A stretch of 64,000 nt of DNA from Euptelea pleiosperma (GCA_035048495.1 CM068543.1:32675096-32739095), one strand, 5' to 3'; counted from the stretch's first letter, positions 48,189-59,509 are shown. Made by a program: numbers and translations. Notes: generated by a model from the sequence alone, not told the origin.

Positions 48189-51028
48189 TGTGTGTGTACG
48201 GAGATAGAGAAAGAGAGAGAAAGAAGAAAATACAATTATAGCAACTGAACAGAAGAACATCAGGCTTCTTGAAGTGGGGGCTGAATGCTCATCATAGCCA
48301 GGATCCAGGAAATTGCGGTCCGTTGCAACCATTGCTATAAATCGAGGGTTATGCAGGTCCCTTCTGGAAATCTCCCAGTTTCCCCTGATAGAAACATCAT
48401 AGGAGCACATATTTAGAATGTATAGGGAGAAAGGAGAAATCAGTAAGTACAATATTGGTGGGTGGGAAAATCTAGGTTAGAACCATTGGATCAAAGAATA
48501 CCTGAAGTTCATTGGAATACCCCCATAGCGAAATAACTGAGGAGGTGCTGTATAACCCGGCTTGAATTGCTGCAATCACACAAACAAGCAACAGAAGGGA
48601 AGGTAATAAACTTGTACCTTCCATTTTAATGGCAAAAACATCATTGCTAGATACTGAGTTAGAGCTAAAACAGTCAGACATATAAACAAAGTACAAGAGC
48701 ATAAACTGAAAAAAGAAAAGCAGGAATTTTCTAATAAAAAAATAGAAGTGAATCACCCACCTGTTGGCATATCTCACACATGGTGTCACCCTTCTCATTA
48801 CACCACCTCTGAACACATCTTCGGTGAGCATACTGCAACAATTAAGAAGCAGATGTACCATAGCAGGTTATCAAAACATAATTCATAAAGAGATTATACA
48901 TAACTAAACAATACTAAAAATGAAATAGAAGCAAACAAATTGTACTGGAACCATCAGAAACCGGTGGTAAAATTTAACATGCAAGAAAAAAAAAGGAAAA
49001 CAGATTAAAAGAACAAAGAATGTCTCTCTTCAAATTCTTACCAATTGAAACTAATGAACTTAACCTGATAAACCAAGAGATGAGTAGAGTTACACAAGAA
49101 CCAGGGTCAACTTAACACACAAATCAATCATGAAATCCCCAGAAGAATCAAAATAGAAAGAAAAGAGAAGGAGGAACTTCAGTTACCATTTACCAATTCC
49201 ATTCCATAACAGTGCAGTACTGAAACTTTCATGCCTAAAAACAAACAAATTTGGTAGACAACCAAGGTTGGAACACCTGAACTCAAAATTAAACTTGGAG
49301 TACGATCTGGCTGAGTCATACTAGTACTTAAGTGTGACTTAGCCTTGTCAGATCATGCTGACACGGCTTTCTTTCAGGTAGGCTTTTAGCTCAAACAAAT
49401 AGGTCGAGTCAACAGCAAAACATTGTTATTCAAACCTGTATATTCACCTTGAAATTGACTGGGTTAACTTAGAAAATCAGACTGAGTTTGCTATAAGTTT
49501 ACAGCAAAAGAAGTCTACAAGCTAACTAGTATTGTCTTCAGTAAGTTGAGTTTTAAAACCTTGTTGTAGAATATTTATGTATGTTTTCTTTGTGATATGA
49601 ACATCTATTATTTTCATTAAGCTATAATACCAATCCGCCAACTCTTCTCTCTTTTGGATCTAGCAATAAATAATCAAATAAATAAATAAAATCAAGATAT
49701 GAAAGAACACAAATAGCATTTTCAGTTAATCATTCTGATTCTTTCCCAAATACTTCAAATATTGAAATCAATAAGTTACAATTATGGATATATGAAATAA
49801 ATATATGTGTGTGTGTGTATTTTGACGTCTTCATAGGCCCATGTGGAGACAAGTTAAGGGCTGATTTTTTGTGAGGATAATCTCCTCGTTATGGAGATCA
49901 TCCTCACAAAAATCAGCCCATTCTGAAATTTTAACCTATCAAAAGTGTACTCAAAGTTAACAATGAAATGGAAAGTCCAGAATTTTTTAAGTTGTAATCC
50001 ACTTTTCATAGGACCAGAAATGTAGAAATGAGTTGATTTGTGGTGAGGAAATAATTCTCAACGAAAATCATCCCTTGACTCATCTCTGTGTGATCTCCTC
50101 GTTGACATTATCTTATTGGTCATGGTCATATCACAATAACACGGAAACAAAGAACATAAAGTTCATGTGCATGTTTAATATTACAAATAAGAAAGTTATA
50201 TATCAACCATTTTGATCATGATGAGATTAGACTGGGCTTTTCCAATAAACAGTCCCCACCATGCCAAGTCAAACGTAACAACCTAGACTTGACCCAAACT
50301 TGCATTTCGTATGGAAATAGTATCCAGACATTTGTAAGATGATTGAGATGGCATTGGATCAATTCGGGTTGATATGGTGTGATTTAGAAATTAATGTGAA
50401 AAAATGAGAAGCAGAAATGGAATTTCTCCTAAGACCTCTCAGGTACTATAATCTCAAATGGAACCAGGTTTGGTAAAACAGGATGTTCGAGGACTTCTCA
50501 AACTTTTTTTCTTCTGAAACGAATTCGATTCAGACAGAATAATTTGAGGGCTACTTGATAGTTCAAAAATTTCATAAGACACTTTTGGAAATATAACAGA
50601 ATGATCTTACCAATTGAAGAAACCATATAGGAGCCAGAAAACAACAACTCAAAATGCTAAGACACAAGAAGTTACAGCTCAAAATTTCAAATCCCACACA
50701 TGAAAACACAAGATACAGAATAAAGAAAATTTCCAATTGTAGAAGCCATTATAGACATCGAAGCCCAACTAACCTTCAAGCTGCCGCAACAAGAGCAAGG
50801 TATCTCCATATTAGAATCTTCGTCTTCTTCTTGGCAAATCCGGCACTCCACCAATTTCCTTGGTGACAAGCTATTACAAAAATCAATTTTATAGGAAGAG
50901 CATTCGGTTTTCGTCACTGCAACTGCCAAGGGTGTGGCTTGCTGAGACCGGTTTCTGCTCTCTATTGCAGCTTCCAGTGTGGATTCAGTGAGCAACCGAT
51001 CCACCAGCAAGACAAAATGATCCCCCAT
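47556..51028 (-). CDS. RINGv (RING-CH, MARCH-like) membrane E3 ubiquitin ligase (7 coding exons)
   Basis: By family, transfers ubiquitin from an E2 to substrates at membranes. Coding exons: 51028-50774, 48832-48761, 48569-48502, 48384-48234, 48009-47929, 47831-47742 and 47645-47556, all with GT-AG sites and consistent phase, giving 268 residues. The RINGv zinc ligands follow C4HC3: C62, C65, C78, C80, H88, C91, C104, C107 ([12 protein letters not shown]...IPCSC...YAHRRC...CEIC). [10 protein letters not shown] follows, as in plant relatives. Two hydrophobic segments (about 173-192 and 205-228) are probable membrane spans. The C-terminus is acidic and His/Gln-rich. The first in-frame ATG of exon 1 lies 15 codons upstream in intron-like AT-rich sequence; MGDHF is chosen because it matches the family start. 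A (GT)n microsatellite lies in an intron at about 48160-48187. Confidence 0.88.
48160..48187. repeat. (GT)n microsatellite
   Basis: About 13 GT units in the intron between coding exons 4 and 5 of the RINGv gene. Confidence 0.85.
48833..50773. other. Large first coding-region intron of the RINGv gene
   Basis: A 1.9-kb intron. 49855-49930 and 50030-50110 carry inward-facing phrases of the GGTCAGG foldback family (GGAGATCATCCTCACAAAAA). No gene inside. Confidence 0.5.
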
Positions 51029-52230
51029 TTCAAATAAAACCAAGAAACAACTGTTTAAAATAATTAAGAACAAAAAAATTTATCCGAGCCCAAAGCCCTG
51101 CATGCAATTTCTTTTTCTTCACCAGAAGTCCTGAAAATAAAAAACCATCCAAAATTAAAACCTAAAAAAATACATGATAAACAAAACTCCTACTATGCGA
51201 ATGTCAATAATTCAAAAGTGGATAAAACGAAGGGAAAGAACCCAAGAAAGAAGAGAGGGAGCACCTCTGTTTCTAGCAGAAGAAGTGATGAATCTGCAAC
51301 AAAAATGAAAACTTGATCGTCAAAATGACGGAATAAGAAGAAAGAAAAATGTCCATACAGGGGGGAAAAAGAAAAGCCAAAAGAAGAAAGGGTTACCATA
51401 ACAAGCAAGAAAAAGGCAGAAATGAAATTGCATCAGAACATTAAAAGCTCAAGATTGATTGAAGAAGAAAACCAAAAACATCAGAAACCCAATAAAGGAG
51501 GTATACTTATCAATCAAAAGTACTGATCAAGCTGCATCCAAAATCAAAACCCAACCATCAAAAAAGGAGGTAGCTTTATCAACAACAAAAAACATTGATG
51601 AAAAACTGCCTCCCAAACGGAAAGCCCAACAACAAAACACGAAAGAGAGAAGAAAATGAGAGAAACCCAGTTGAGTAAACACCTCTAAAAACCCGAAAAA
51701 CAGATTGAAGCAACGAAAAACAGACATCCTAGAAAGGGAAACAGAGAGAAAAGAAGAACAAAAACAAACCCAGATAGAAAAATGAGGTATCTTAATCAAT
51801 AAAACAAAACCAGACGAAACAGAGAAGAAACTAAGAGAAACCCAATTAAGATAACACCTCTTACAACCCAAAAAAGCATCAAAACGAGAAAATCACAAGT
51901 ACCCACAACCGGAAACAGAGAGAAAATAAGAAGTAAATCAAACCCAGAAAGAAAGAAAGAAAAAATTAGGTACCTTGATCAATTAAAACCACTGAAGAAA
52001 CAAAAATCAACATAAGCAGATTAAATGAGAGAAAATACAGAAAGAGATGAAAGAAAACACTTACAAGGAGGGAATCAAAATTCTTCAAAGGAAGAATGCT
52101 CTCTCCCTTCCTCTCTCTGGTTTTCTTCAAAACTCTGTTTTGGAAAGAAACAAGAGATCGAGTGTCGTCGTTATCGATATCTAAGCAATAAGCAGAAGCC
52201 CAAAACATATATTTCTATGCATATATTCTC
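51029..52230 (-). other. 5' UTR with a probable intron, internally repetitive
   Basis: On the minus strand a good donor (CCTT/GTAAGT at about 52064) and acceptor (TTTTCAG/GACTT at about 51134) frame an approximately 930-base leader intron. Inside, phrases such as GAGGTATCTTAATCAATAAA, AGGTACCTTGATCAATTAAA and GAAACCCA.TTGAGTAAACACCTC recur several times in diverged form. Transcription probably starts around 52200. Splicing is inferred. Confidence 0.5.
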
Positions 52231-52429
52231 AAAACGATATAACAGTAACACACACACTCTCTCTCTCCCTCTTTACGGTCCATGTAGAAAGATTCTAACG
52301 GCAGACCCACGATCGCCAGTCGCCACGATTCTTCTTTCTTTACTTCCCCGGTTTTGCCGGTACGACTGCCTCTCTCTCTCTCTCCTCTCGAGAGTAGAAG
52401 TTAGAACTTTGCTGACGACAGACCGCAGT

Positions 52430-52885
52430 ATGAGCCACGTGGCACACTTTTTAGAGGCCACAGACTGTGTAGATGTTTGGCCTGGAGTAAAACTTCGTTG
52501 ACGTCGACCGGGTGGATGTTTGGAGGCTTTGGACCAGAGTAAAACTTCGCTTCCCGTTGACGGTCAGCGAAGCCATTGATCGCCCACAATATGAGCCACG
52601 TGGCACATTGTTAGAGGACACTGAACGTAAGGATGTTTGGCCAATCCCTAGGTAGATCTACTACCAACAATCAATCTGATTATTAATTAATAAGCGTTGG
52701 ATTGGAATCCATTTTCATGGGTTGATTTTAACAGTAGGAATTTGAACATTATTGATCCAAAGGTTTTGAAATCACTAATCAGGATGATATTTGATCTGTA
52801 GGTTCACCTAGGGATTGGCCAAACATCCATACGATCAGTGTCCTCTAAGACGGTGCCACGTAGCTCATGTTGTGGGAGGTCAGCA
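52430..52885. mobile_element. Foldback MITE copies with G-boxes upstream of the RINGv gene
   Basis: One partial copy starts at about 52425 (GAGCCACGTGGCACAC; CACGTG at 52436-52441). A fuller palindromic copy spans about 52583-52885 (GCCCACAATATGAGCC...GCTCATGTTGTGGG; CACGTG at 52597-52602, right-arm box changed to CACGTA). A GTCAGCGAAGC motif lies outside both ends. Confidence 0.65.
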
Positions 52886-52998
52886 GCTTCGCTGACCAAT
52901 CAGCAAATTTGTACTCAGTTTAGCCCACAAGATGGACTATACCAAAATTCAGCCTGATAATAAGTTCAGAGTTTTCTCCCAAAAAATAAAAGTAATTT

Positions 52999-53290
52999 CA
53001 GAGTAGAACTTTGCTGATCGCTCACAATATAAGCCACGTGGCATACTCTTAGAGGACGCTCGTATGGATGTTTGGTCCATCCATAGGTGGACGGACAGAC
53101 CAAAAATCAGCCTGATTAGTGTTTTCAAACCTTTGGATCTTTGTACACCAAATAATGGTCAATGATGCTCAAATTTAACAGTTAAAAATAAACCCATATG
53201 AAACTACCCCAAACATCCATACGGCCAGAATCTGCCATGTGGCTCATATTATGGCGGTTCAGAAACTGTACTGACCCGTCAGCGAAGTAC
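52999..53290. mobile_element. Foldback MITE, G-box family
   Basis: The left arm TCACAATATAAGCCACGTGG (CACGTG at 53035-53040) and right arm CCATGTGGCTCATATTATGG are inverted. AGTAGAACTTTGCTGA and GTCAGCGAAGTACT lie at the outside. Confidence 0.6.
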
Positions 53291-53306
53291 TACCGGTGAT
53301 TGCAAA

Positions 53307-53702
53307 CATGGTTTTAAAAACAGCCGTTTTAACGGTAACGCCCCAAGCCCGTTTCCGTTAAAACCGGTTAAACACGTTTTAATGTTTTTGAATTTAACGG
53401 CCGTTTTTTTGTTTTGTTTTAACGGCCGTTAAAATCGTTTAAACAGCCATTAAATTTTGAAAAAAATTGTGAAAAAATGGCTGTTAAATCCGTTAAAATC
53501 CGTTTAATTTCTGTTAAATTTCAATTTCTTTTTTTTTCAAATTTCAAAATTTGAATTTCAGCACCATTTTTTCTGTTAAAATCGTTAAATTCCATTTTTT
53601 TTTTCTATTTTTTTTTCCATTTTTGCCCCTGACCATTTCAATCCGTTTAAACGGTAACGCCCCCAGTCTGTTTAACCGTTAAAACGGCCTCCTTTAAACC
53701 TT
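53307..53702. mobile_element. hAT-like MITE, AAACGG type
   Basis: A 396-bp copy with ends CATGGTTTTAAAAACAGCC and CTCCTTTAAACCTT(G). The flanks GATTGCAAA (53298-53306) and GATTTCAAA (53703-53711) match at 8 of 9. Structure is otherwise like the copy at 58740-59127. Confidence 0.75.
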
Positions 53703-53711
53703 GATTTCAAA

Positions 53712-54374
53712 CCTTGTAATTTTGTACGCTAAATAATGCTCAAATTACACGGTTAAAAATTAACCCATGAAAACGACTCAATCCAACTGTTAGAAATCAT
53801 TAATCAGGCTAATTTTTGGTCTCTAGGTCCACTTGTGGATGGGCCAAACATCCATACAGTCAGTGATCTCTAAAAGAGTATGCCATGTGGTAGAGATCAC
53901 TGACCGTATATGTTTGGCCCAATCATAGGTGGACCTACAGATTAAAAAATAGCATGATTAAAATGATTTCTAACAATAGGATAGAAGTCGTTTTCATGGG
54001 CTTAAAGTGGAATTTGAGCATTATTTAGGCCCCAGGTGAGAGAAGGCCGGCCCACTAACCACATCGATGTTTAGCCCACCCCTTGTTTGATATACAAACA
54101 ATAAATCGACCTGATTGGTTATCTCTAGCCATATATTTTAGTACTTCTTAGGATTGATTCTAGCAATTGGATTCAAGCATGTTTTTTGGGTAGTAAATCC
54201 AATGGCTATAAATCATCAATCAAGCTCATTTTTAGTACATTTATCCACCAATAGGTTGGCTGAACATCCACGCAGTCATTAGGCCCAAAAAATGATTTGT
54301 GTAGGGCCGCGAGAGTCCTCTACATCTACATTTTCCTGTAGCTTTATATTAACTACCATATATATATATATATT
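53712..54374. other. Foldback debris, no gene
   Basis: Two to three partial foldback copies (for example CTCTAAAAGAGTATGCCATGTGG at about 53868-53890 facing GGTCCACTTGTGGATGGGCC). Confidence 0.45.
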
Positions 54375-54720
54375 AGGGTCAGGTTAAAAACTAATTTTGA
54401 CAACCATTTGGCATTCCCACATAGAAGATGAATCGATGGCTGATTTTTGGTGAGAATGATCTCTATGGTGAGGAGATCATACTCACAAAAACTCAAATCA
54501 TTCCGATATCCGTGGACTGGTTTAGAAGTTGAAGAATTATGGACCGTCTATTTTTACCGTGTAACTTGAAAACCACATTTGATGGGGTTAGAAATTTCAG
54601 AATGGGCTGATATTTTGTTGGGGTGATCTATACGGTGAGAAGATCATCTCACTAAAAATCAGCCATTGATTCATCTTCTGTGTCGATACGCCAAAATGGT
54701 TGTCCCCCGATTCCCTGACC
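54375..54720. mobile_element. Foldback element, GGGTCAGG termini
   Basis: Left GGGTCAGG...GACAACCATTTGGCATTCCC and right GCCAAAATGGTTGTCCCCCG...CCCTGACC are inverted. The inner blocks (GATGAATCGATGGCTGATTT / AAATCAGCCATTGATTCATC) match well. It is a shorter relative of the element at 245-935. Confidence 0.65.
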
Positions 54721-54999
54721 ATTTTATATGGAGTTTTTGCCTTACGCCTCAACTTGTATCGGGACGGCCCTGCCATTAGCAAAGGTCTTTGGCCTCACTG
54801 GATTCACCTCTTGGTATAGATAGAATATACAACTTAATTAATTGGTGATTTGTATCCGGTAGATTTAGCCTTAAGGGTAATTTCTAGTCGTTGGATTTTT
54901 AATTTTTTAGTACTAAAATTGTACGGCTAGAAATGTGTACCAAGTGGTGGGTCAATGACGTCAGTGAGCCCATAAGAGTATTCCACGTCGCATTTTGGA

Positions 55000-55255
55000 A
55001 GGAGATAGGTTCCAATCTTGATAATATGATAATTTTAACACTATATTTAACATTATATTTCTATACCGGTTTTGGTTCTTATTGGTTCGGTTCCAATATC
55101 AAACTACCGAAAACCATGACTATTATTATCGGTTTGGTTCTGTTTGTGGTTCTTGTCTGGTTGATTCCCAAAAACATGGAACTGGAATCGGGATTTCCGA
55201 TTTTGATTCTGATTCGGTCCTGGTTAAACGGGTATAAATTGACAACCTTTAGGCC
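55000..55255. mobile_element. Decayed copy of the CGGTTC-rich hAT element
   Basis: Phrases in the same order as at 19602-20033: GGTTCCAATCTTG.TAATATGA, AACACTATATTTA, GGTTCTTATTGGTTCGGTTCC and a damaged TTGACAACCTTTA end. No 8-bp duplication readable. Confidence 0.65.
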
Positions 55256-55409
55256 AACAAAATGTGTTAAATAATGGGTTTAAAACAACAGACTGGTCAA
55301 ACAAACGAGGCTCTACAAATCATTTATTTTCTTAATAGATTTAAGAACATAGGGTGTAGTTGAACAACTTAAGTCTGCATGTTTGATAGGTGCATGAGAT
55401 GTGTGTAGG

Positions 55410-55612
55410 GACGAGTAAACCTTCGCTGACACGCACCTGCAAGCCAATATGAGCCACATGGCACATTCTTAAGAGGACACCAAGTTTGTTTCAGGATTAT
55501 TTTTGGTTTGTAGGTAGGTCCATCTACTGATTGGCCAAACATATGGTTGGTGTCCTCTTAAGAATGTGCCATGTGGCTCATATTGGCTGCAGTCAGCGAA
55601 GGTTTACTTGTC
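55410..55612. mobile_element. Near-perfect foldback element, about 200 bp
   Basis: GACGAGTAAACCTTCGCTGAC at the left and GTCAGCGAAGGTTTACTTGTC at the right are complementary, as is the inner 45-base block from CCAATATGAGCCACATGG to AAGAGGACACCAA. Only the loop (about 55480-55530) differs. The high arm identity suggests a recent copy. Target duplication unresolved. Confidence 0.7.
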
Positions 55613-55619
55613 TAGGGCC

Positions 55620-56076
55620 TGACTTGATAGATAAACATGGAAAATCCATAGAGTAGGTGGGTTGATGATCAATATTTTTTTTGGTGTTGGGGTTTGGTTT
55701 TGGTTGGCCTAAACGTAAAGTGTACTTGTTTAAGTGATCTATGTAATCTATAGAAATAATCACTTATTTTATGAATCAAACCGGCTTTGCATTGTCTGAT
55801 GACTTAAGGTGACTTAAATGGTATGATCACAAAGATTCACAACCACTAGATCAGTGGACTTTTCCATCTTTTTTGAACACTATAGAGTACTGGCCCACCT
55901 CAAGATGGGGTAAGCATGCAGTTTGACGATGCAATGTATCGTATCACTATTATGACTATTGTATGCGGATTGGGTGTCTTGAATTTTGTATTTATTGTAG
56001 GTCAGCCCATGTACAATTTCTAACCCAATTAAGGGTGGCCATTCTACTAGGTTTAAAAGGGTATTTCTAAAATATA
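55620..56076. other. Intergenic, nothing recognised
   Basis: No open frame, repeat or RNA gene that I can support. Confidence 0.4.
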
Positions 56077-57528
56077 TCTATATAACAAAACATGGAAGTT
56101 GTCTCCCCACTTATATCCCCTCTTATCTGTTTCAACAAAGAAGAGCCGAGATCTTATCCCCCAAATGACGGTGGATCTCAGCCACTCACACCTGATTTTG
56201 GCAAATGCTTTGACGAGGAATGCCTAGGGCACGGGCCACCCACTATCAATATAACAAGTGATTGTGGTTTTCTTATACCCCATCTTATCTTATAAGGCTT
56301 CAATAATGAGTGACTGAGATCCACTATGCTTCATATCGATGGCTGAGATTAACTCCCACCCAATTTTGATAAAAATTGTTGGAAAGTGCCGCGGGCCTCC
56401 TACGCATATAACAATACAACTCAGTTGTACTCTCTTATCTTATCCATCCATCTAATGTGGACAGTTAGATAAAGAGTGGTTGAGATCAAATCCATCGCTC
56501 TAACGTGAACGGTTAGATTTCAGCCACTCAATCCGCCTCATTTGACATCAATTTATTCAAAATTTAAATTTCAACACTGTTATTTTTTGTTATTTTCCCA
56601 TTTCTCCCTCTGTGCATTACAATCCGTTATAACAGCCGTTATAATGGAAAAAACGGTAACGCCCCAATCCGTTACACCGTTTGAGTGCCTAAGGCACCCA
56701 ATTTTTGCAAACATTTTTGTCGAGAGTGCCATGGGCATGGGCCATTTACTATTCTATATAACAAAACACATTGGTTGTCTCCCTACTTATACCTCCTCTT
56801 ATAAGCATCAACAAAGAAGGGCTGAGATCTAATCCTCTCCCAAATGGACGGTGGATCTCCGCCACTCACCTGATTTTGACAAATTCTTTGTCGAGGAGTG
56901 CCGATGGCACGGGGTACCCACTAGTCTATATAACAAAACAGGGAAGTTGTCTCCGCACTTATACCCCCTCTTATCTGTTTCAACAAAGAAGAGCCGAGAT
57001 CTTATCCCCCAAATGACTGTAGATCTCAGTCTCTCACACCCGATTTTGGCAAATGCTCACGGGCCACCCACTAGTCAATATAACAAATCAGGGAAATTCT
57101 CTACGAGGCTTCATAAAGAAGGGCCAAGATCTTATCTCCCCAATGGACGATGGATCTCAGCCACTCACACCTGATTTAGGCAAATGCTTTGTCGGAGTGT
57201 GCTGAGGGCACGGGTCACCCACTAGTATATAACAAAACAAGGAAGTTGTCTCCCCCTCTTATAGGCTTCATAAAGAAGGGCCGAGATCTTATCCCCCAAT
57301 TGGACAGTGGATATCAGCCACTCACCCAATTTTGATAAACGCTTTGTCGAGGAGTACCGTGGCCACGGGCCACCTACTAGTCTATATAACAAAATATGGA
57401 AGTTGTCTTATCTCTTATCTTATCTTATCTGGTTTCAACAAAGAAGGGGCAAGATCTTATCCTCTAATTGAATGGTGCATCTTAACCACTCACACTCAAT
57501 TTCGGCAAAGGCACGGGCCATCCACTAG
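56077..57528 (+). mobile_element. Head-to-tail array of eight mini-Helitrons
   Basis: Units begin TCTATATAACAAAAC or a variant and end with a short hairpin followed by GGGCCACCCACTAG. Unit starts: 56077, 56245, about 56405, 56753, 56925, 57075, 57226 and 57381; the last CTAG ends at 57528. Typical length is 148-172 bases. The 3' hairpin is clear in unit 4 (GTGCCGATGGCAC) about 10 bases before CTAG. The array sits between A (left) and T (right), the standard Helitron target. Inner phrases (CAACAAAGAAGAGCCGAGAT, GGATCTCAGCCACTCACACC) are shared. Unit 3 is enlarged by a partial hAT-like MITE (56560-56690). No Rep/helicase is encoded. Confidence 0.8.
56560..56690. mobile_element. Partial hAT-like MITE, ATAACGG type, in Helitron unit 3
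   Basis: AATTTAAATTTCAACACTG, CAATCCGTTATAACAGCCG and AAAAAACGGTAACGCCCC are family phrases. The terminal CAAGGTTT sequences are missing on both sides. Confidence 0.6.
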
Positions 57529-58460
57529 TATATATATATTTTAAAACTTTAAGATGTGCAAAAGGGTACAGATTTTGTTTCTGGGTGGGCAAAAGTGTAG
57601 TTTTGAAAAATTTTTTTTTGTCCTCTTGCACTTTTAAAGTTGAGGGTGGGCAACTTTCCACCCTTGGCTCCACCACTGGGCGTAGCCCTTTGAGCCGCTT
57701 CATGAACCTACCTTAAGTCACCTTAAACTCAATCATGATTATGTTTTTAACATGGGCCTCAAGTTTAACGGTAAGTATCATACAAGGGGACAAAGGAGAG
57801 GGTTCGAGGAGACACTTAATGAGGGACTGTTTGGATGCAAGGACTATCAACAAGAAGGATAACAGGCCCCTATAACAGAGATTTTGTCTCCCTTGAACAA
57901 TGAATGTATAGAGGCAGGTCCATTGAGTATCCTCAACGGCTAATTTTTTGTGATCCACATTTCCCGAGTGAATTAAATAGAAAATGGGCAAAAAAAAATC
58001 ATCCGTTGAATTGGACGAAAGATCAAAGATCTCAAACTGTTAAAAATAAATTAAAGACATTAAATGTCAAATTACTGGTCAAGTCAAAAGTCAAATAACA
58101 TGTTAGACTTTTTCCCAAAAAAAATATAGGCTCATTCTGGCCCTCGGCTGACCCATCCTAGTGTGGCATGCGGTAGGATCTTACTCTTTGAACTTTAGCA
58201 ATGATTTGTCCTTAAATCTAGGACTAAACAAAACACAAAAATTAGAGAAACTCTTTAAGCTTCCCTACAAATTTATTATAAAGTTTTTCAAAAAGAAAAG
58301 AGATGGATTTTAAACCAAGCCTAAGATTATAGGTTCAAAACTCCTTAGTCTCAAATAATAGAACTTTATAAACATTAAAGAGCTTCAAAAACCCAATCCA
58401 TCCACAAAAGCAGATCCACTTAACCTTAAATAAAGTAGTTGCTCTCCTGCGAGTAAATCT
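57529..58460. other. Intergenic, nothing recognised
   Basis: AT-rich sequence. The 57545-57680 segment (GTGCAAAAGGGTACAGATT...GGGTGGGC) resembles retroelement debris but has no diagnostic ends. Confidence 0.35.
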
Positions 58461-58463
58461 TAT

Positions 58464-58605
58464 CTTCTGTCACAACAAAGTTGCAAATCACATAATCACA
58501 GCCAATGAGTTCTCGGCACGTACACCTCAAAGCAAAAGCACTTGTGTACGTGCAGAGAACTCATTGGCTTGTGATTGTTTGATTTACAATTTGTTGAGAT
58601 AGAAG
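58464..58605. ncRNA. Long near-perfect hairpin, MIRNA-like or MITE-derived
   Basis: Arms 58464-58525 and 58544-58605 pair along about 62 bases around an 18-base loop. The loop-proximal 25 bases pair with a single mismatch (CCAATGAGTTCTC.GCACGT against its complement). Pairing with scattered mismatches and a single-base bulge continues outward past AACAAA and CTTCT. The geometry fits a plant miRNA precursor or a young hairpin MITE. I do not recognise the arm sequence as a known miRNA, and no target duplication was found. Confidence 0.45.
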
Positions 58606-58739
58606 TTTTAGTCCTCACCTGCTGTCCCAGCAAGCAACATGTCTGACCTAGGACGAAATATAGCTATCTAGCTTCCATCTTTGCTTTTTGACTCATTACG
58701 CTCGGAAGCAATCCTTGAGCCTAGTTGTAATGTTCTGAC

Positions 58740-59127
58740 CAAGGTTTAAAGGAGGCCGTCTTAACGGTATAACGGGGACTGGGGGTGTTACCGTTAAAAC
58801 CATTAAAATTGCTGTTAAAACAGAAAAAAAAATGGCCAGGGGCAAAAATGGAAATATGGAATTTAACGATTTTAACGAAAAATGGAAAAAAAAAAGGCTC
58901 TGAAATTCGAAATTTGAAATTGAAAATTTCAAAAACAAAAAAAATGGAATTTAATGGATTTAAAGGCCGTTTTTTTCACAAAATTTTCCAGAATTTAACT
59001 GATGTTAAAACGATTTTAACGGCCGTTTAAATTCAAAGCAACAAAATGGGTTTTAACTAAATGGCCTTGGGGCGTTACAGTTTAAACGGCCGTTAAATCC
59101 GTTTAAACAGCCGTTTTTAAAACCATG
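58740..59127. mobile_element. hAT-like MITE, AAACGG type, exact 8-bp TSD
   Basis: A 388-bp element with CAAGGTTTAAAGGAGGCCG at the left and CCGTTTTTAAAACCATG at the right. Exact GTTCTGAC occurs at 58732-58739 and 59128-59135. This copy and the one at 19152 best define the family boundary. Confidence 0.82.
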
Positions 59128-59198
59128 GTTCTGACTTTTCATACGAGTAAATTAATTAATTTATAAAAAAAAAACCTTGGAAAAACGGAAACTTTAAC

Positions 59199-59505
59199 CA
59201 AGGTTTAAAAAGGGCCATTATATATAACGGCTTGGGGCGTTACCATTTTTTCCATTATAACGGATTGTAATGCACAGGGGCAAAAAAGAAATTAAAATGA
59301 GAAAATAACGGAAGAAATTAACAATGCTAAAATTCAAAATTTAAAATTTGAATTTCAAATTTTCAATAAGATTTATAACGGAAATAACAGACTTTTTTTA
59401 ACATTTTTTTTCAGAAAATAACGGCCGCTATTTCTTTATAACGGCCGTTGTTTTGAGCATTAAAAGAGTACATAACGTAAGGGGAGAGGTCCGAATCCGT
59501 TTACC
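59199..59505. mobile_element. hAT-like MITE, ATAACGG type, right end lost
   Basis: The left end CAAGGTTTAAAAAGGGCC is intact. The interior contains AACGGCCGTTGTTTTG and the AATTTGAATTTCAAATTTTC palindrome. The right terminus is degraded near 59500. It lies only 70 bases from the previous family member. Confidence 0.65.
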
Positions 59506-59509
59506 ACAT

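Noticed and set aside
56771..57174. Overlapping frames of 81 and 107 codons repeating similar peptides
   Set aside because: They are translations of the tandem Helitron units and contain no domain.
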